Source: Betaproteobacteria bacterium
GTDB taxonomy: Bacteria > Pseudomonadota > Gammaproteobacteria > Burkholderiales > WYBJ01
Length of the DNA: 43,130 bases
Assembly: GCA_009377585.1 (NCBI GenBank)
Contig: WHTS01000046.1
Coordinates: 1-43,130 of the forward strand
Direction of reading: 5' to 3'
Part shown: in pieces, positions 23,823 through 32,199 of the stretch
How positions within the stretch are numbered: position 1 is the stretch's first letter
Layout of the letters: each line of letters opens with the position of its first letter
Program-made: the position numbers and the translations under genes
The notes under the pieces: generated by a model
What the model was told of the DNA's origin: nothing
What the model saw: the letters and a program-made list of their open reading frames with translations, nothing else
Databases searched by the model: none

Positions 23823-26048
23823 ATGTCAGCTACCTTGCGAAATCACAGTGCGGCCTCAGCGCTGCAGACGGCCGAGGCGCTCGCGATCGAGTGCCTGACC
23901 TTCGGCGTCGCGCCGGGGGCGATCCCGAGCGGCAAGCCGCCGGTGCGCATCTTCCTCGGCACCGAGGAGGCGCAGCAGCGCGCCGAGCGGGTCTTTCTCT
24001 ACACGGTGCACAAGCACCGCGACCCGGCGCGCGTATACCAGGTCTATCTCATGAAGGACCTGCCCGGATTCGACCGCAGGACCTGGCGCACCGGCTTCAC
24101 CCAGTACCGGTTCGCAATTCCGGAGCTCGCGGGCGGACACGGCCACGCCATCTACAACGACGTCGACCAGATCTATCTCGCCGACCCGGCGGCGTTGTTC
24201 GATCTCGACTTGCAGGGCTGCGGCTATCGGGCGGTTGCGGCCAACGACACCTCCGTGATGGTCATGGATTGCGCGCGCATGCTGCGCTGGTGGAACCTTC
24301 TGTCCGCGCAGGCCGGCGGTAAGCGCGATCTGGTTGATGCACCTGCCGCAGAGCCCGGTCTTTGGGGGGCGCTCGACGGCGGCTGGAATGCGCGCGATCT
24401 TGAGTACCGTCCGGGCGAGTCGAGGCTACTTCACTACACGACGCTGCACTTGCAGCCGTGGCGGCCGACCCCCGAGCAATACTCCTACCATCCGCATCCG
24501 CTGGGCGCGCTTTGGCTGCAGCTCGAGCGTGAAGCCGACGCGCAGCGTTACCAGCCGTTCACGCGCGAGCGGCCGAGCGGCGCCTATCGCCGGCTTCTCG
24601 CCGAGCGGCGGGCACCGCTGCTACCTGCAGCCCCCGCGGAGACGGTTGCCGTCCTGGGGTACCTCGAGTTGCTGCCGCCAGTGGACCGGGCATGGTTTCT
24701 CGAAGGGCTGTTTGCCGCGGCACGGCGCTCCGTACGGCTGCGCGTCGACTTGCGGCAGGTGGCCGCGCCAGCCGATCGGTCGGCTCCGCCGCGGCTGACG
24801 GATGCGGCGCAGTGGTGGCGCGAGGGCCTCGCCGAAGCCGCCGAGCGCCGGCCCGGCGTGGCATGGGAGCTCGAGCTCATCGAGCCCGGCGGCTCGCGCT
24901 GCTTCGAGTACCGGCCGCCGCAGGGCGCGCCGCGCGTATGGGTGCTGCTCGGCCGGCACGAAGGCGACAACCGTCAGCTGCTCGCGCTCGCCGAAGCGCT
25001 CGGCTCGCCTTTCGAGACGCGCAGGCTCGTATTCAAGCGGCGGCGCCTCATCCTGCCCATGTGGTTGCAGGGCGCCTCGCTCGCGCGGCTGGATCGACGT
25101 CGCTCCGAGGAACTGAGTCCGCCATGGCCCGATCTCGTGCTTGCGTGCGGACGCTACAGTGCGCCCGTGGCGCGCTGGATTCGGCGCCGCTCGGGGGGCA
25201 TGGCGCGCCTGGTGCAGCTCGGGCGGCCGCAAGCGCCGCTCGATGCCTTCGATCTCGTGGTGACAACGCCGCAGTACGGCCTGCCCGGGCGCGCGAACGT
25301 CTTGCACAACGTGCTGCCGCTCAACCGCACGCTTCCAGGGTGGAGCGAACGTGCCGCTGCGGCATGGCTGTCGCGACTCGAGCCGCTGCCGCGCCCGTGG
25401 ATCGGTCTGCTCGTCGGCGGCAACAGTTCATCGAGCGAGCTGAACGAAGCGGCCGCCCGGCGGCTGCGCGAACAGGCCGAAGCGCTGGCGAAGACGCGGG
25501 GCGGGTCGCTCCTCGTCGCCACGAGCCCCCGAACGCCCGCCGCAGCGGCGGACATCCTGCTCGCCCAATCCGCCATTCCGGGTGCGCGCTACCGTTGGCG
25601 CGCGCACGATCCCGAAAACCCCTACCCGCTATTCCTGGCACGAGCCGACGAGCTGATCGTCACCGGCGATAGCGCTTCGATGCTTGCCGAGGCGTGCGCG
25701 TCCGGCCGTCCCGTGCATTACGTCGCCTTGCCTTGGCCGAAGAAACGTCGACGCGTCTCCGAGCTCGCGCTACGGCTGCTCGCACGCCGGCGAAACCGCC
25801 TCGGCGAGCGCGGCACGCCGAAGCAGCAGGACCGCGTCGAGCGGTGGCTCGACAAGCTGCTCGCTGCCGGCGTGCTGCGGCCGCGCCGCGACCTCGGCGC
25901 GCTGCACGCGGCGCTACGTTGGGCAGGCCTGGCGCAGCCGCTCGGCGAGCCGTCATCGTCGATGCAGCGGGTGGCCTCGGAAGATCTCGATCGCACCGTG
26001 GCCGCGGTGCGGCGCCTGCTCTCGAGCGGCCGAGCTGCGGCGCCATGA
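23823..26048 (+). CDS. Fusion of a GT-A-type glycosyltransferase and an ELM1/DUF1022-type domain
   Basis: A 741-aa protein. Residues of about 1-230 look like a GT-A glycosyltransferase, with a DVDQIYLADPAALF metal-binding DxD segment after HGHAIYND. The middle (about 280-370) resembles a degraded methyltransferase. From about residue 378 it is the ELM1/DUF1022 family: GRHEGDNRQLLALAEALG, PDLVLACGRYSAPVA, GLLVGGNSSSSELN and ATSPRTPAAAADIL. ELM1 relatives are GT-B-like and often sit in envelope-glycan loci. First gene of a plus-strand glycan operon; the next start overlaps its stop (ATGA). Fusion of these parts is unusual. Confidence 0.75.
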   Translation: MSATLRNHSAASALQTAEALAIECLTFGVAPGAIPSGKPPVRIFLGTEEAQQRAERVFLYTVHKHRDPARVYQVYLMKDLPGFDRRTWRTGFTQYRFAIPELAGGHGHAIYNDVDQIYLADPAALFDLDLQGCGYRAVAANDTSVMVMDCARMLRWWNLLSAQAGGKRDLVDAPAAEPGLWGALDGGWNARDLEYRPGESRLLHYTTLHLQPWRPTPEQYSYHPHPLGALWLQLEREADAQRYQPFTRERPSGAYRRLLAERRAPLLPAAPAETVAVLGYLELLPPVDRAWFLEGLFAAARRSVRLRVDLRQVAAPADRSAPPRLTDAAQWWREGLAEAAERRPGVAWELELIEPGGSRCFEYRPPQGAPRVWVLLGRHEGDNRQLLALAEALGSPFETRRLVFKRRRLILPMWLQGASLARLDRRRSEELSPPWPDLVLACGRYSAPVARWIRRRSGGMARLVQLGRPQAPLDAFDLVVTTPQYGLPGRANVLHNVLPLNRTLPGWSERAAAAWLSRLEPLPRPWIGLLVGGNSSSSELNEAAARRLREQAEALAKTRGGSLLVATSPRTPAAAADILLAQSAIPGARYRWRAHDPENPYPLFLARADELIVTGDSASMLAEACASGRPVHYVALPWPKKRRRVSELALRLLARRRNRLGERGTPKQQDRVERWLDKLLAAGVLRPRRDLGALHAALRWAGLAQPLGEPSSSMQRVASEDLDRTVAAVRRLLSSGRAAAP

Positions 26049-27298
26049 CGCGGCTCGAGGCTCCGGCGCTCGCAACGCAGCCAAGAACAATCGCGCTGTT
26101 GCTTCCTTCCCTGGCTGCAGGCGGCGTGGCCCGTTCGGTACTCCACCTCGCGGGCGCCTTCCGCAATGCCGGGCATGCGGTGGATCTCGTGCTCTGCAAG
26201 GCAGAAGGACCGTACATCGAGTCGGTGCCTGACGCAGTGAACGTGGTGGCGTTGCGGCGCGAGAGCCCGCTCGTCGCCCGCGCGCGGCTTCTGCGACTCG
26301 ACCCGCGCGGCGCGGCCGAATTGGCGCGCCCGGCATTGCTTGCCTGGCGTCCCGCCCCGGTGCAGCCGTATCTCTGCGACCTGGCCCGCTACCTCGATCG
26401 TGTTCGACCCGACGTCCTGCTTTCGGCCAAGACGCCGACCAACCTGCTCGCCCTGTGGGCGCGCCGCTGGAGCAAGGCTCACACGCGCGTCGTCGTCGCG
26501 GAGCACACGCAGCTGTCGCAATCGATAGCCCGGAATCACAAGTGGCGCTGGCGATACATTGCGCCGCTGGTCGGGCGCACCTACGCAGAGGCCGACGCCA
26601 TCGTCTGTGTTTCGGATGGCGTCGCGGACGATCTCGCCCGCACCGCCCGATTGCCGCGATCGCGCTTGACGACGATCTACAATCCCGTCGTTACGCCGGC
26701 GCTCGCCGCGCGCGCGGCCGAGCCGCCGCCGCATCCGTGGCTCGAGGCACGCGCTGATCCACCGGTCGTGGTGGCCGCCGGCCGCCTTGCCCCGCAGAAG
26801 AACTTTGCGCTGCTGCAACGCGCCTTCGCACGGCTTAGGGCCCAGCGTCCGGCCCGCCTCCTGATCCTGGGCGAAGGGCGCGAGCGGTCCCGGTTGGAAG
26901 CGGCTGCGCACGAGCTCGGCATCGCTGCCGACGTCGCGCTTCCGGGGCATGTGGCGAACCCCTATGCCGCGTACTCGCGCGCGTCGCTTTTCGTGCTTTC
27001 GTCCGACTGGGAAGGGCTGCCGACGGTCCTCATCGAGGCACTGGCCTGCGGCTGCCCGGTGGTGAGCACCGATTGCCCGAGTGGTCCGGCCGAAATCCTG
27101 GAGCACGGGCGCTACGGTACGCTCGTCCCCGCAGGCGATGCCGTGGCTCTGGCGCAAGCCATGGCCCGCACGCTCGACCAACCGCCGGCCGCCGACATGC
27201 TGCGCCGGCGCAGCGAAGCGTTCACGCTGGAACGAAGTGCGCAGCGGTATCTCGAACTGCTGGACGGGCTGCTGCCGGCGACCACAACCGAAAGTTGA
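26045..27298 (+). CDS. Glycosyltransferase family 4
   Basis: A 417-aa GT-B glycosyltransferase. N-terminal LLLPSLAAGGVARSVLHLA binds the acceptor side; the C-terminal half has VVAAGRLAPQKNF, RLLILGEGRERSRL and the nucleotide-sugar E-x7-E region SSDWEGLPTVLIEALACG. It transfers a sugar from a nucleotide donor, probably to a lipid-linked or lipid acceptor at the inner face of the membrane. The ATG overlaps the previous stop by 4 nt. Confidence 0.92.
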   Translation: MTRLEAPALATQPRTIALLLPSLAAGGVARSVLHLAGAFRNAGHAVDLVLCKAEGPYIESVPDAVNVVALRRESPLVARARLLRLDPRGAAELARPALLAWRPAPVQPYLCDLARYLDRVRPDVLLSAKTPTNLLALWARRWSKAHTRVVVAEHTQLSQSIARNHKWRWRYIAPLVGRTYAEADAIVCVSDGVADDLARTARLPRSRLTTIYNPVVTPALAARAAEPPPHPWLEARADPPVVVAAGRLAPQKNFALLQRAFARLRAQRPARLLILGEGRERSRLEAAAHELGIAADVALPGHVANPYAAYSRASLFVLSSDWEGLPTVLIEALACGCPVVSTDCPSGPAEILEHGRYGTLVPAGDAVALAQAMARTLDQPPAADMLRRRSEAFTLERSAQRYLELLDGLLPATTTES

Positions 27299-27406
27299 TG
27301 CGGCATGCAGCCGACATGGATCGATGCCGGTTCGTTCGCACCTGGCCGCGCTTGCGGGCGCTGTCACAGCGCGTGCTACGATGCACCGATATAGAGGCCA
27401 TTCATC

Positions 27407-28450
27407 TTGTCGTCGTCCGCCGGCCGCTTCTCAAACCTCATCGTCGCTTCCACCTGCTACCACGTCATACTGGCCTGCCTGATCGCGCGCGATGCACGCT
27501 TCGCCGGGCCGAGCCTGCTGGTCGTGAATGCACGCCGTGAGCAGATGGCCGCGCTGTGCGAGCCGCTCGCACAGGCAGCCGACAGTCCGTTTGCCGCCAC
27601 CATGCCGCTGCCCGAGGTCGACGGCCGCAAGCCCGCGCGGGAACGCGCGCTCGGCCGCTGGCTTGCACAGCTCGATGACCGTGTTCGCGTCGAGCGCGTA
27701 TTCGTTTTCACCGATCTGACGCCCGAGCTGCAGCTGCTCTGCCGGCGCGCGCGCGCGCGCGGCGCGCTCACTTTCTGCGCGGAGGATGGCGGCGCCGCCT
27801 ATTCCTCGCAGAGCGCCGCTGCGCCATGGCGGCTGCATTGGCAGCGGGTCGTGCGCTTCGGTCCGTGGATCCAGAACGTGACCGCGAGCGGCAGCAGCCG
27901 CCACGTACAGACCTGCCTCGCCCTGCACGCCACGCTCGTACGTCCCGAGCTGCAGCGCAAGCCGGTGTGGTCGCTGCAGCCAACGGCGTTGCCGGATCTG
28001 CTTGCTTCGAGCTGGATCGGCCGGTTCCTGGCGCACTACGGCGTTTCGCACGATGCGCTTGTCTGTGACGAGCTGTATGCCCCGGCGCGCACCCGAACGG
28101 CGCAGGCGCGCGAACGGCTGCGGGGGGGGTTGCGTGAGGAGATCCGAGCGGCGCGGCAGGCAGGCCGCGACTGCATCGTGAAGTATCATCCGCGCGAACG
28201 GGAGGACTTCCTCGGCGCGGCGGCGTTGGGCGCCCGCCTGCTGCCCGCGGCGATCCCGGCGGAGCTCGTCTATCTCGCCAGCGGCGCCCGGCTCAGCCGC
28301 GTGATCGGCGACGCCGGGACGACCCTCCTGACCGCGCGCTGGCTGGTGCCGCATGCTCATGCGTTTTCGGCGCTCGAGCTCGCGGGACGCGGCGACGATG
28401 CCTGGTACGTACGCACGCTCGATCGGCTCGGAGTGCAGCGGCTGAGCTAG
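27407..28450 (+). CDS. Sialyltransferase-like glycosyltransferase (GT52/polysialyltransferase type)
   Basis: A 347-aa protein with features of the GT52 and bacterial polysialyltransferase families: the N-terminal ASTCYHVILACLIA, an acidic FCAEDGGAAYSS, the HP motif in IVKYHPRERED and a late S-type segment ARLSRVIGDAGTTLL. These enzymes use CMP-sugars. No CMP-sialic acid synthesis gene is in the window, so the donor could be another CMP- or nucleotide sugar. Start is uncertain; a TTG at 27407 opens the frame, and upstream 27,299-27,406 holds no gene. Confidence 0.65.
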   Translation: MSSSAGRFSNLIVASTCYHVILACLIARDARFAGPSLLVVNARREQMAALCEPLAQAADSPFAATMPLPEVDGRKPARERALGRWLAQLDDRVRVERVFVFTDLTPELQLLCRRARARGALTFCAEDGGAAYSSQSAAAPWRLHWQRVVRFGPWIQNVTASGSSRHVQTCLALHATLVRPELQRKPVWSLQPTALPDLLASSWIGRFLAHYGVSHDALVCDELYAPARTRTAQARERLRGGLREEIRAARQAGRDCIVKYHPREREDFLGAAALGARLLPAAIPAELVYLASGARLSRVIGDAGTTLLTARWLVPHAHAFSALELAGRGDDAWYVRTLDRLGVQRLS

Positions 28451-28556
28451 CCCGGAAATTTTCACCGGGCCGACCCGCGCCGGGATGAAAGCTTCATGAG
28501 TGGTTTTTGGCCGATCCGGCGCGCAAGCCCGGCTTCCCAAGGGAGCACAAGGTACG

Positions 28557-29582
28557 ATGCATTTCAGTAGCCTGTCCGAGGCGGACCTGCAATTGTCCCG
28601 GAACGACATCATGCGGGTCATGGCGCCATTCGTGAAGCGGCGCATCGAGGGCGACGATGCCGAGTGGGACGCCATCGTGCGCAAGCGCAAGAAGAACATC
28701 CTGCGGCGGAATTTTCGTCGCATGACGCTGGGCTGGCTGCCGCGGCATCAGCGCCGGCCCGCTTCGATCATCGACGAGTACACGCAAGTATGGCGCGTCG
28801 GCTACGGCAGCTACGATCCGGCCAACCCGCCCGCGCGCTACCGTCCCTGGCACTGGGGCGAGGAGCGCCTGCTCGCGAACGATTTCGGCGCCGCGCGTTT
28901 CCGGCAGCTCGTGCTGGTGCGGCTGATCGAGCGGCTGCAGCCGCGCAGCGTGCTCGAGGTGGGATGCGGGCTCGGCATTCACCTGATCCTGCTGGCGTGC
29001 CGGTTTCCGCAGATTGCGTTCACCGGCGTCGAGCTGACCGGCGAGGGCCACGGCGCCGCACGCAAGTTGCAGCAGCTCGAGCGGCTTCCGGAACACCTGG
29101 TTGCCTTCGCGCCCGAGCCGTTGCAGGACCTGACGGCGTTTCGCCGCATCGACTTCCGCCAGGGCGACGCTACCGCACTGACGTTTCCCGAGGCCAGCTT
29201 CGACCTGGTCTACACGGTGCTCGCACTGGAACAGATGGAGCGCGTGCGTGAACGCGCGCTGGCCGAAGTCGCGCGGGTCACGCACCGCCATTACTTCGGC
29301 ATCGAGCCGTTTCGCGACGTCAACGACAGCGGCTGGGAGCGGCTGTACGTGCTCGGGCGCGACTACCTGCGCGGCAGAATCGCCGATCTGCCGCGCCATG
29401 GGCTCGTTCCGACGCTCGCGTTCAGCGATTTCCCGCAGGAGCGCTTCCTCAAGGCCTGCGCGGTGTTGACGGAAAAGCGCAGCAGCGAGCCGGGCGCTTT
29501 TTTCTGTCAGGATGCGGGTGCGGAAGGGTCGAGGGCGAGCGACGGCGTCAACGCAGGTCGCAGCGTGCGCCAGTCGACATAG
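28557..29582 (+). CDS. SAM-dependent methyltransferase
   Basis: A 341-aa class I methyltransferase. The SAM-binding motif VLEVGCGLGIHLILLA starts at about residue 132, followed by GVELTG and the motif FDLVYTVLALEQ. ATG 28557 follows AAGG. The N-terminal 120 residues are an unassigned domain. Context suggests a glycan or lipid acceptor. The last 25 codons overlap the 3' end of the convergent glycosyltransferase gene by 76 nt, and their sequence does not look like family sequence, so the natural stop may have been lost. Confidence 0.85.
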   Translation: MHFSSLSEADLQLSRNDIMRVMAPFVKRRIEGDDAEWDAIVRKRKKNILRRNFRRMTLGWLPRHQRRPASIIDEYTQVWRVGYGSYDPANPPARYRPWHWGEERLLANDFGAARFRQLVLVRLIERLQPRSVLEVGCGLGIHLILLACRFPQIAFTGVELTGEGHGAARKLQQLERLPEHLVAFAPEPLQDLTAFRRIDFRQGDATALTFPEASFDLVYTVLALEQMERVRERALAEVARVTHRHYFGIEPFRDVNDSGWERLYVLGRDYLRGRIADLPRHGLVPTLAFSDFPQERFLKACAVLTEKRSSEPGAFFCQDAGAEGSRASDGVNAGRSVRQST

Positions 29583-30553
29583 GGCGCCGCCATGCGCAGA
29601 AGCGGCGAAGCGAGCATACGCGCTGCGGCCCAGGGGCCCATCGCCCGCCCGGCCTGCTTGCAAAGGACGAACCAGCGCTTGCCCACCGCGCGCGTGAGCG
29701 AGGCTTGCCGGTAGCGGCCGACTTGCCGATTGGCTGCGAGCAGGTCGCCGAGCCACGCCTCGGCCCACTGCAGATACTCGCGCTCGGCCAGGCCGCCGCG
29801 CGAGAGCAGGTAGTGCTGCTCCAGGTCCGCCTCGCTGGGCGACAGGCCGAGCGCCTCGAGTTGCGCGCGGTTGATCGCCATCTTGCGTTCGCGCCCGAGG
29901 TCTTGGGTGAGGCCCGTGTAGCGCCCGGCATGCTGGCGGCCGCACACGAGGATGGTCGCAAGGTTCGCCATCGAATGGCGTTCGGCAAGCCGCACGTGCA
30001 TGTCATAGTCCTGGCAGCGCGGGAAATCTTCACCATACCGATACGTTTGCAGCACCGCCGTGCGCGCCATGATCGAGCGGTTGGAAAGGCAGCAGCGGAA
30101 CAGGAGCTCGGCGTCGACATCCGGTGCGGCGATCGGCTGGCGGCGCACGCGGCGCGCGAGCCGGCCTTGTTCGTCCATGAAGCTTCCCCAGCTTCCCACC
30201 TGCACGTGGTCGCGGTGGGCATCGAGGAAGCGGACCTGGCTTTCCAGGCGTCCGGGATAGGCGTAGTCGTCGCTGTCCAGCAGCGCGATGTATTCGCCGC
30301 GGGCGAGCTCCAATCCCCGGTTGCGCGTGCGCGGGATGCCGAGATTGGCGCCGTTGGACTCGACCCGCACGCGCGGGTCGCGTGCAGCGTAGCGCTCGAG
30401 CAGTGCGAGACTGCCGTCGGTGGAGCCGTCGTCGACCAGCAGCAGCTCGAAATCCGTGAAAGCCTGCGCCAGGATGCTGTTCACCGCGACGCACAGATAG
30501 CGGCTGCGGTTGTAAACCGGAATGAATACGCTGACCTTCGGAGCGCCGGCCAT
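29507..30553 (-). CDS. Glycosyltransferase family 2
   Basis: A 348-aa GT-A enzyme starting MAGAPKVSVFIPVYNRSRYL. The nucleotide-binding DDGSTDGS and the metal motif ALLDSDDYAYPG are present, and FPRCQDYDMHVRLAER matches the acceptor-base region. Last gene of the minus-strand operon that starts with the desaturase, 10 nt after the 2OG oxygenase gene. It would glycosylate a lipid or lipid-linked acceptor. Length is normal for the family. Confidence 0.9.
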   Translation of the reverse strand: MAGAPKVSVFIPVYNRSRYLCVAVNSILAQAFTDFELLLVDDGSTDGSLALLERYAARDPRVRVESNGANLGIPRTRNRGLELARGEYIALLDSDDYAYPGRLESQVRFLDAHRDHVQVGSWGSFMDEQGRLARRVRRQPIAAPDVDAELLFRCCLSNRSIMARTAVLQTYRYGEDFPRCQDYDMHVRLAERHSMANLATILVCGRQHAGRYTGLTQDLGRERKMAINRAQLEALGLSPSEADLEQHYLLSRGGLAEREYLQWAEAWLGDLLAANRQVGRYRQASLTRAVGKRWFVLCKQAGRAMGPWAAARMLASPLLRMAAPYVDWRTLRPALTPSLALDPSAPAS

Positions 30554-30563
30554 CGGTCTTGCT

Positions 30564-31262
30564 TCAGGCGGCGAGGAGCTTGCGCAGGCGCGTAGCGAGC
30601 GTGGCGCGCTCGATGACGACGATGAACACTTTGCGCAGCGTTTCCGGCGGGCACCGGATCTCGCGTACGCCGTGCCAGGAGTTGCCGTTGCGTACGAACA
30701 GAAGACTGCGATTGCCGAGTGTTTCGGACGGCTCGACCGACGCGAAGTCTTCGAAGGCAGGCGCCGAGTGCGGACTGAAGCGGCCGCCGTCGTCGAGGAT
30801 GACGGTTTCGCCGCCCCAGGCCGGATCCCAATCGTCTGCGGTATTGAAGTAGAAGATGTGCGAGCCCAATTTGCGTTTCGCGTCGCAGTGGGGCGAGACC
30901 GACGCGCTGGCCGGCGTGTAGTGCCAGTGGAACCGCAGCTCGAAGCCATCGGTTCCCATCGCACGCGCAAGCCAGGTCTGGTAGACCGGCCCCTGCAATT
31001 CGTCGATGAAAGACTGCCAGCTCGGCGGCAGGGCCAGGCCCGGCTGATACTCCAGGGCGTAACGGTCGTGGCTCTGCTGGCCGTAGCGGCGCGCCTTGCC
31101 GAAGAGTTCCTGGAACATCGCGAGCGGCGGCAGCGCCTCCCGCAGCCGCTGGAAGGCTTCCTCGCGCAGCACGCCGGCGAGATTGCACCACGGGTACGGG
31201 CGCTGGTTGCGGAACGCCTGAGGATCGAGGCGGCTCAGGGTCGATTCATCGAGGTACTGCAT
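30564..31262 (-). CDS. 2-oxoglutarate/Fe(II)-dependent oxygenase
   Basis: A 232-aa jelly-roll oxygenase. The iron ligands are H125 and D127 (PHCDAKRKLG) and H197 (SWHGVREI), with the strand GGETVILDDGG between them and a likely 2OG-binding Arg shortly after H197. The arrangement matches prolyl-4-hydroxylase-like and related lipid or antibiotic hydroxylases. Between an LpxL-like acyltransferase (17-nt overlap) and a GT2, it most likely hydroxylates a fatty acyl or sphingoid chain. Substrate inferred only. Confidence 0.87.
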   Translation of the reverse strand: MQYLDESTLSRLDPQAFRNQRPYPWCNLAGVLREEAFQRLREALPPLAMFQELFGKARRYGQQSHDRYALEYQPGLALPPSWQSFIDELQGPVYQTWLARAMGTDGFELRFHWHYTPASASVSPHCDAKRKLGSHIFYFNTADDWDPAWGGETVILDDGGRFSPHSAPAFEDFASVEPSETLGNRSLLFVRNGNSWHGVREIRCPPETLRKVFIVVIERATLATRLRKLLAA

Positions 31263-32199
31263 GGTCACCTTCCTCCTTCCAGACCGGCATTGTCGCACGC
31301 GCCGGCGGGTACTTGTGCCAGCGACGGTGATGCCAGCTCCACAGCTCGGGATGGCGCAGCGCCTGCCGCTCGGAAGCACGTGCCAGGCGCTCGACGTCGG
31401 TTGCAAGCGGCCCGCAGGCGGGCGGCAGCGGCGGCTCGATGCGAAAGCGCCAGGCGCCGTCGTATCCCGTGGCGAGAATCGGCAGCACCGGTGCCCGCGT
31501 GTGGCGGGAGAGCAGTGCGGGTCCCGCAGCCACCGCCATGTCCTTGCCGAGAAAGCGCACGACGATCCCGTCCTGCGGGCTTCTCACGCCTTGGTCGATG
31601 GTGACGAACACGAGGCGCCCGCGCTTCACCGCTGCCAGCATCCGACTGTAGGCGTGCAAACCCTCGTTCGCGAGGATGCCCTCGATGTCGTATCGGGCCA
31701 GGCCGTGCGCGAAAAATCCCGCCGGCGCCATGCGCGACTGCCGATACACGACACTCACCGGCCAGCCTGCCGCCGCGAGACGCACCACGAGCAATATGCC
31801 GTTTCCGGCGTGCGTGCCGAGCAGGATCGCGCCGCGGCCCTCGGCACGCGCGCTCTGCAGATTCTCCATGCCTTCGAGCGCAAGCCGCGAGGCGAGCGCG
31901 CGCTCGTCCTGGCGGCGATCGAGCATCGCCAGGATTTCGAGCGTCGTCTGGGCATTCGCGTGATGGGCGCGTCGCAGTTGCGCCTCGACCCAGGGATCGC
32001 CGACCGACCGGCCCAGGGCGAGCGCCATGTCGCGCGCGCAGCGCCGCCGCCGGCGCCAGGCCACACGGTATTCGAGCTCGCCGAGCAGTTTCGCCAGCGC
32101 GGGCGCATGGCGGAACCCGGTCGCGCGGGCGAGGACCCGGAGTGCGACGAAAAGGCAGACTCGCCCGCCGCGGCGCAGCCATCGCATGGGCTCAGCCAT
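31246..32199 (-). CDS. LpxL/HtrB-like lysophospholipid acyltransferase
   Basis: A 317-aa LPLAT-family protein with a short N-terminal hydrophobic helix and ELWSWHHRRWH near the end, as in lipid A late acyltransferases. The catalytic His is H130 (LGTHAGNGILL), but the acidic residue that normally follows five positions later is Ile135, so the dyad is incomplete. It may work with another residue or be a divergent relative. Overlaps the ABC exporter by 8 nt upstream and the oxygenase by 17 nt downstream. Could add a secondary acyl chain to the lipid made by this locus. Confidence 0.82.
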   Translation of the reverse strand: MAEPMRWLRRGGRVCLFVALRVLARATGFRHAPALAKLLGELEYRVAWRRRRRCARDMALALGRSVGDPWVEAQLRRAHHANAQTTLEILAMLDRRQDERALASRLALEGMENLQSARAEGRGAILLGTHAGNGILLVVRLAAAGWPVSVVYRQSRMAPAGFFAHGLARYDIEGILANEGLHAYSRMLAAVKRGRLVFVTIDQGVRSPQDGIVVRFLGKDMAVAAGPALLSRHTRAPVLPILATGYDGAWRFRIEPPLPPACGPLATDVERLARASERQALRHPELWSWHHRRWHKYPPARATMPVWKEEGDHAVPR

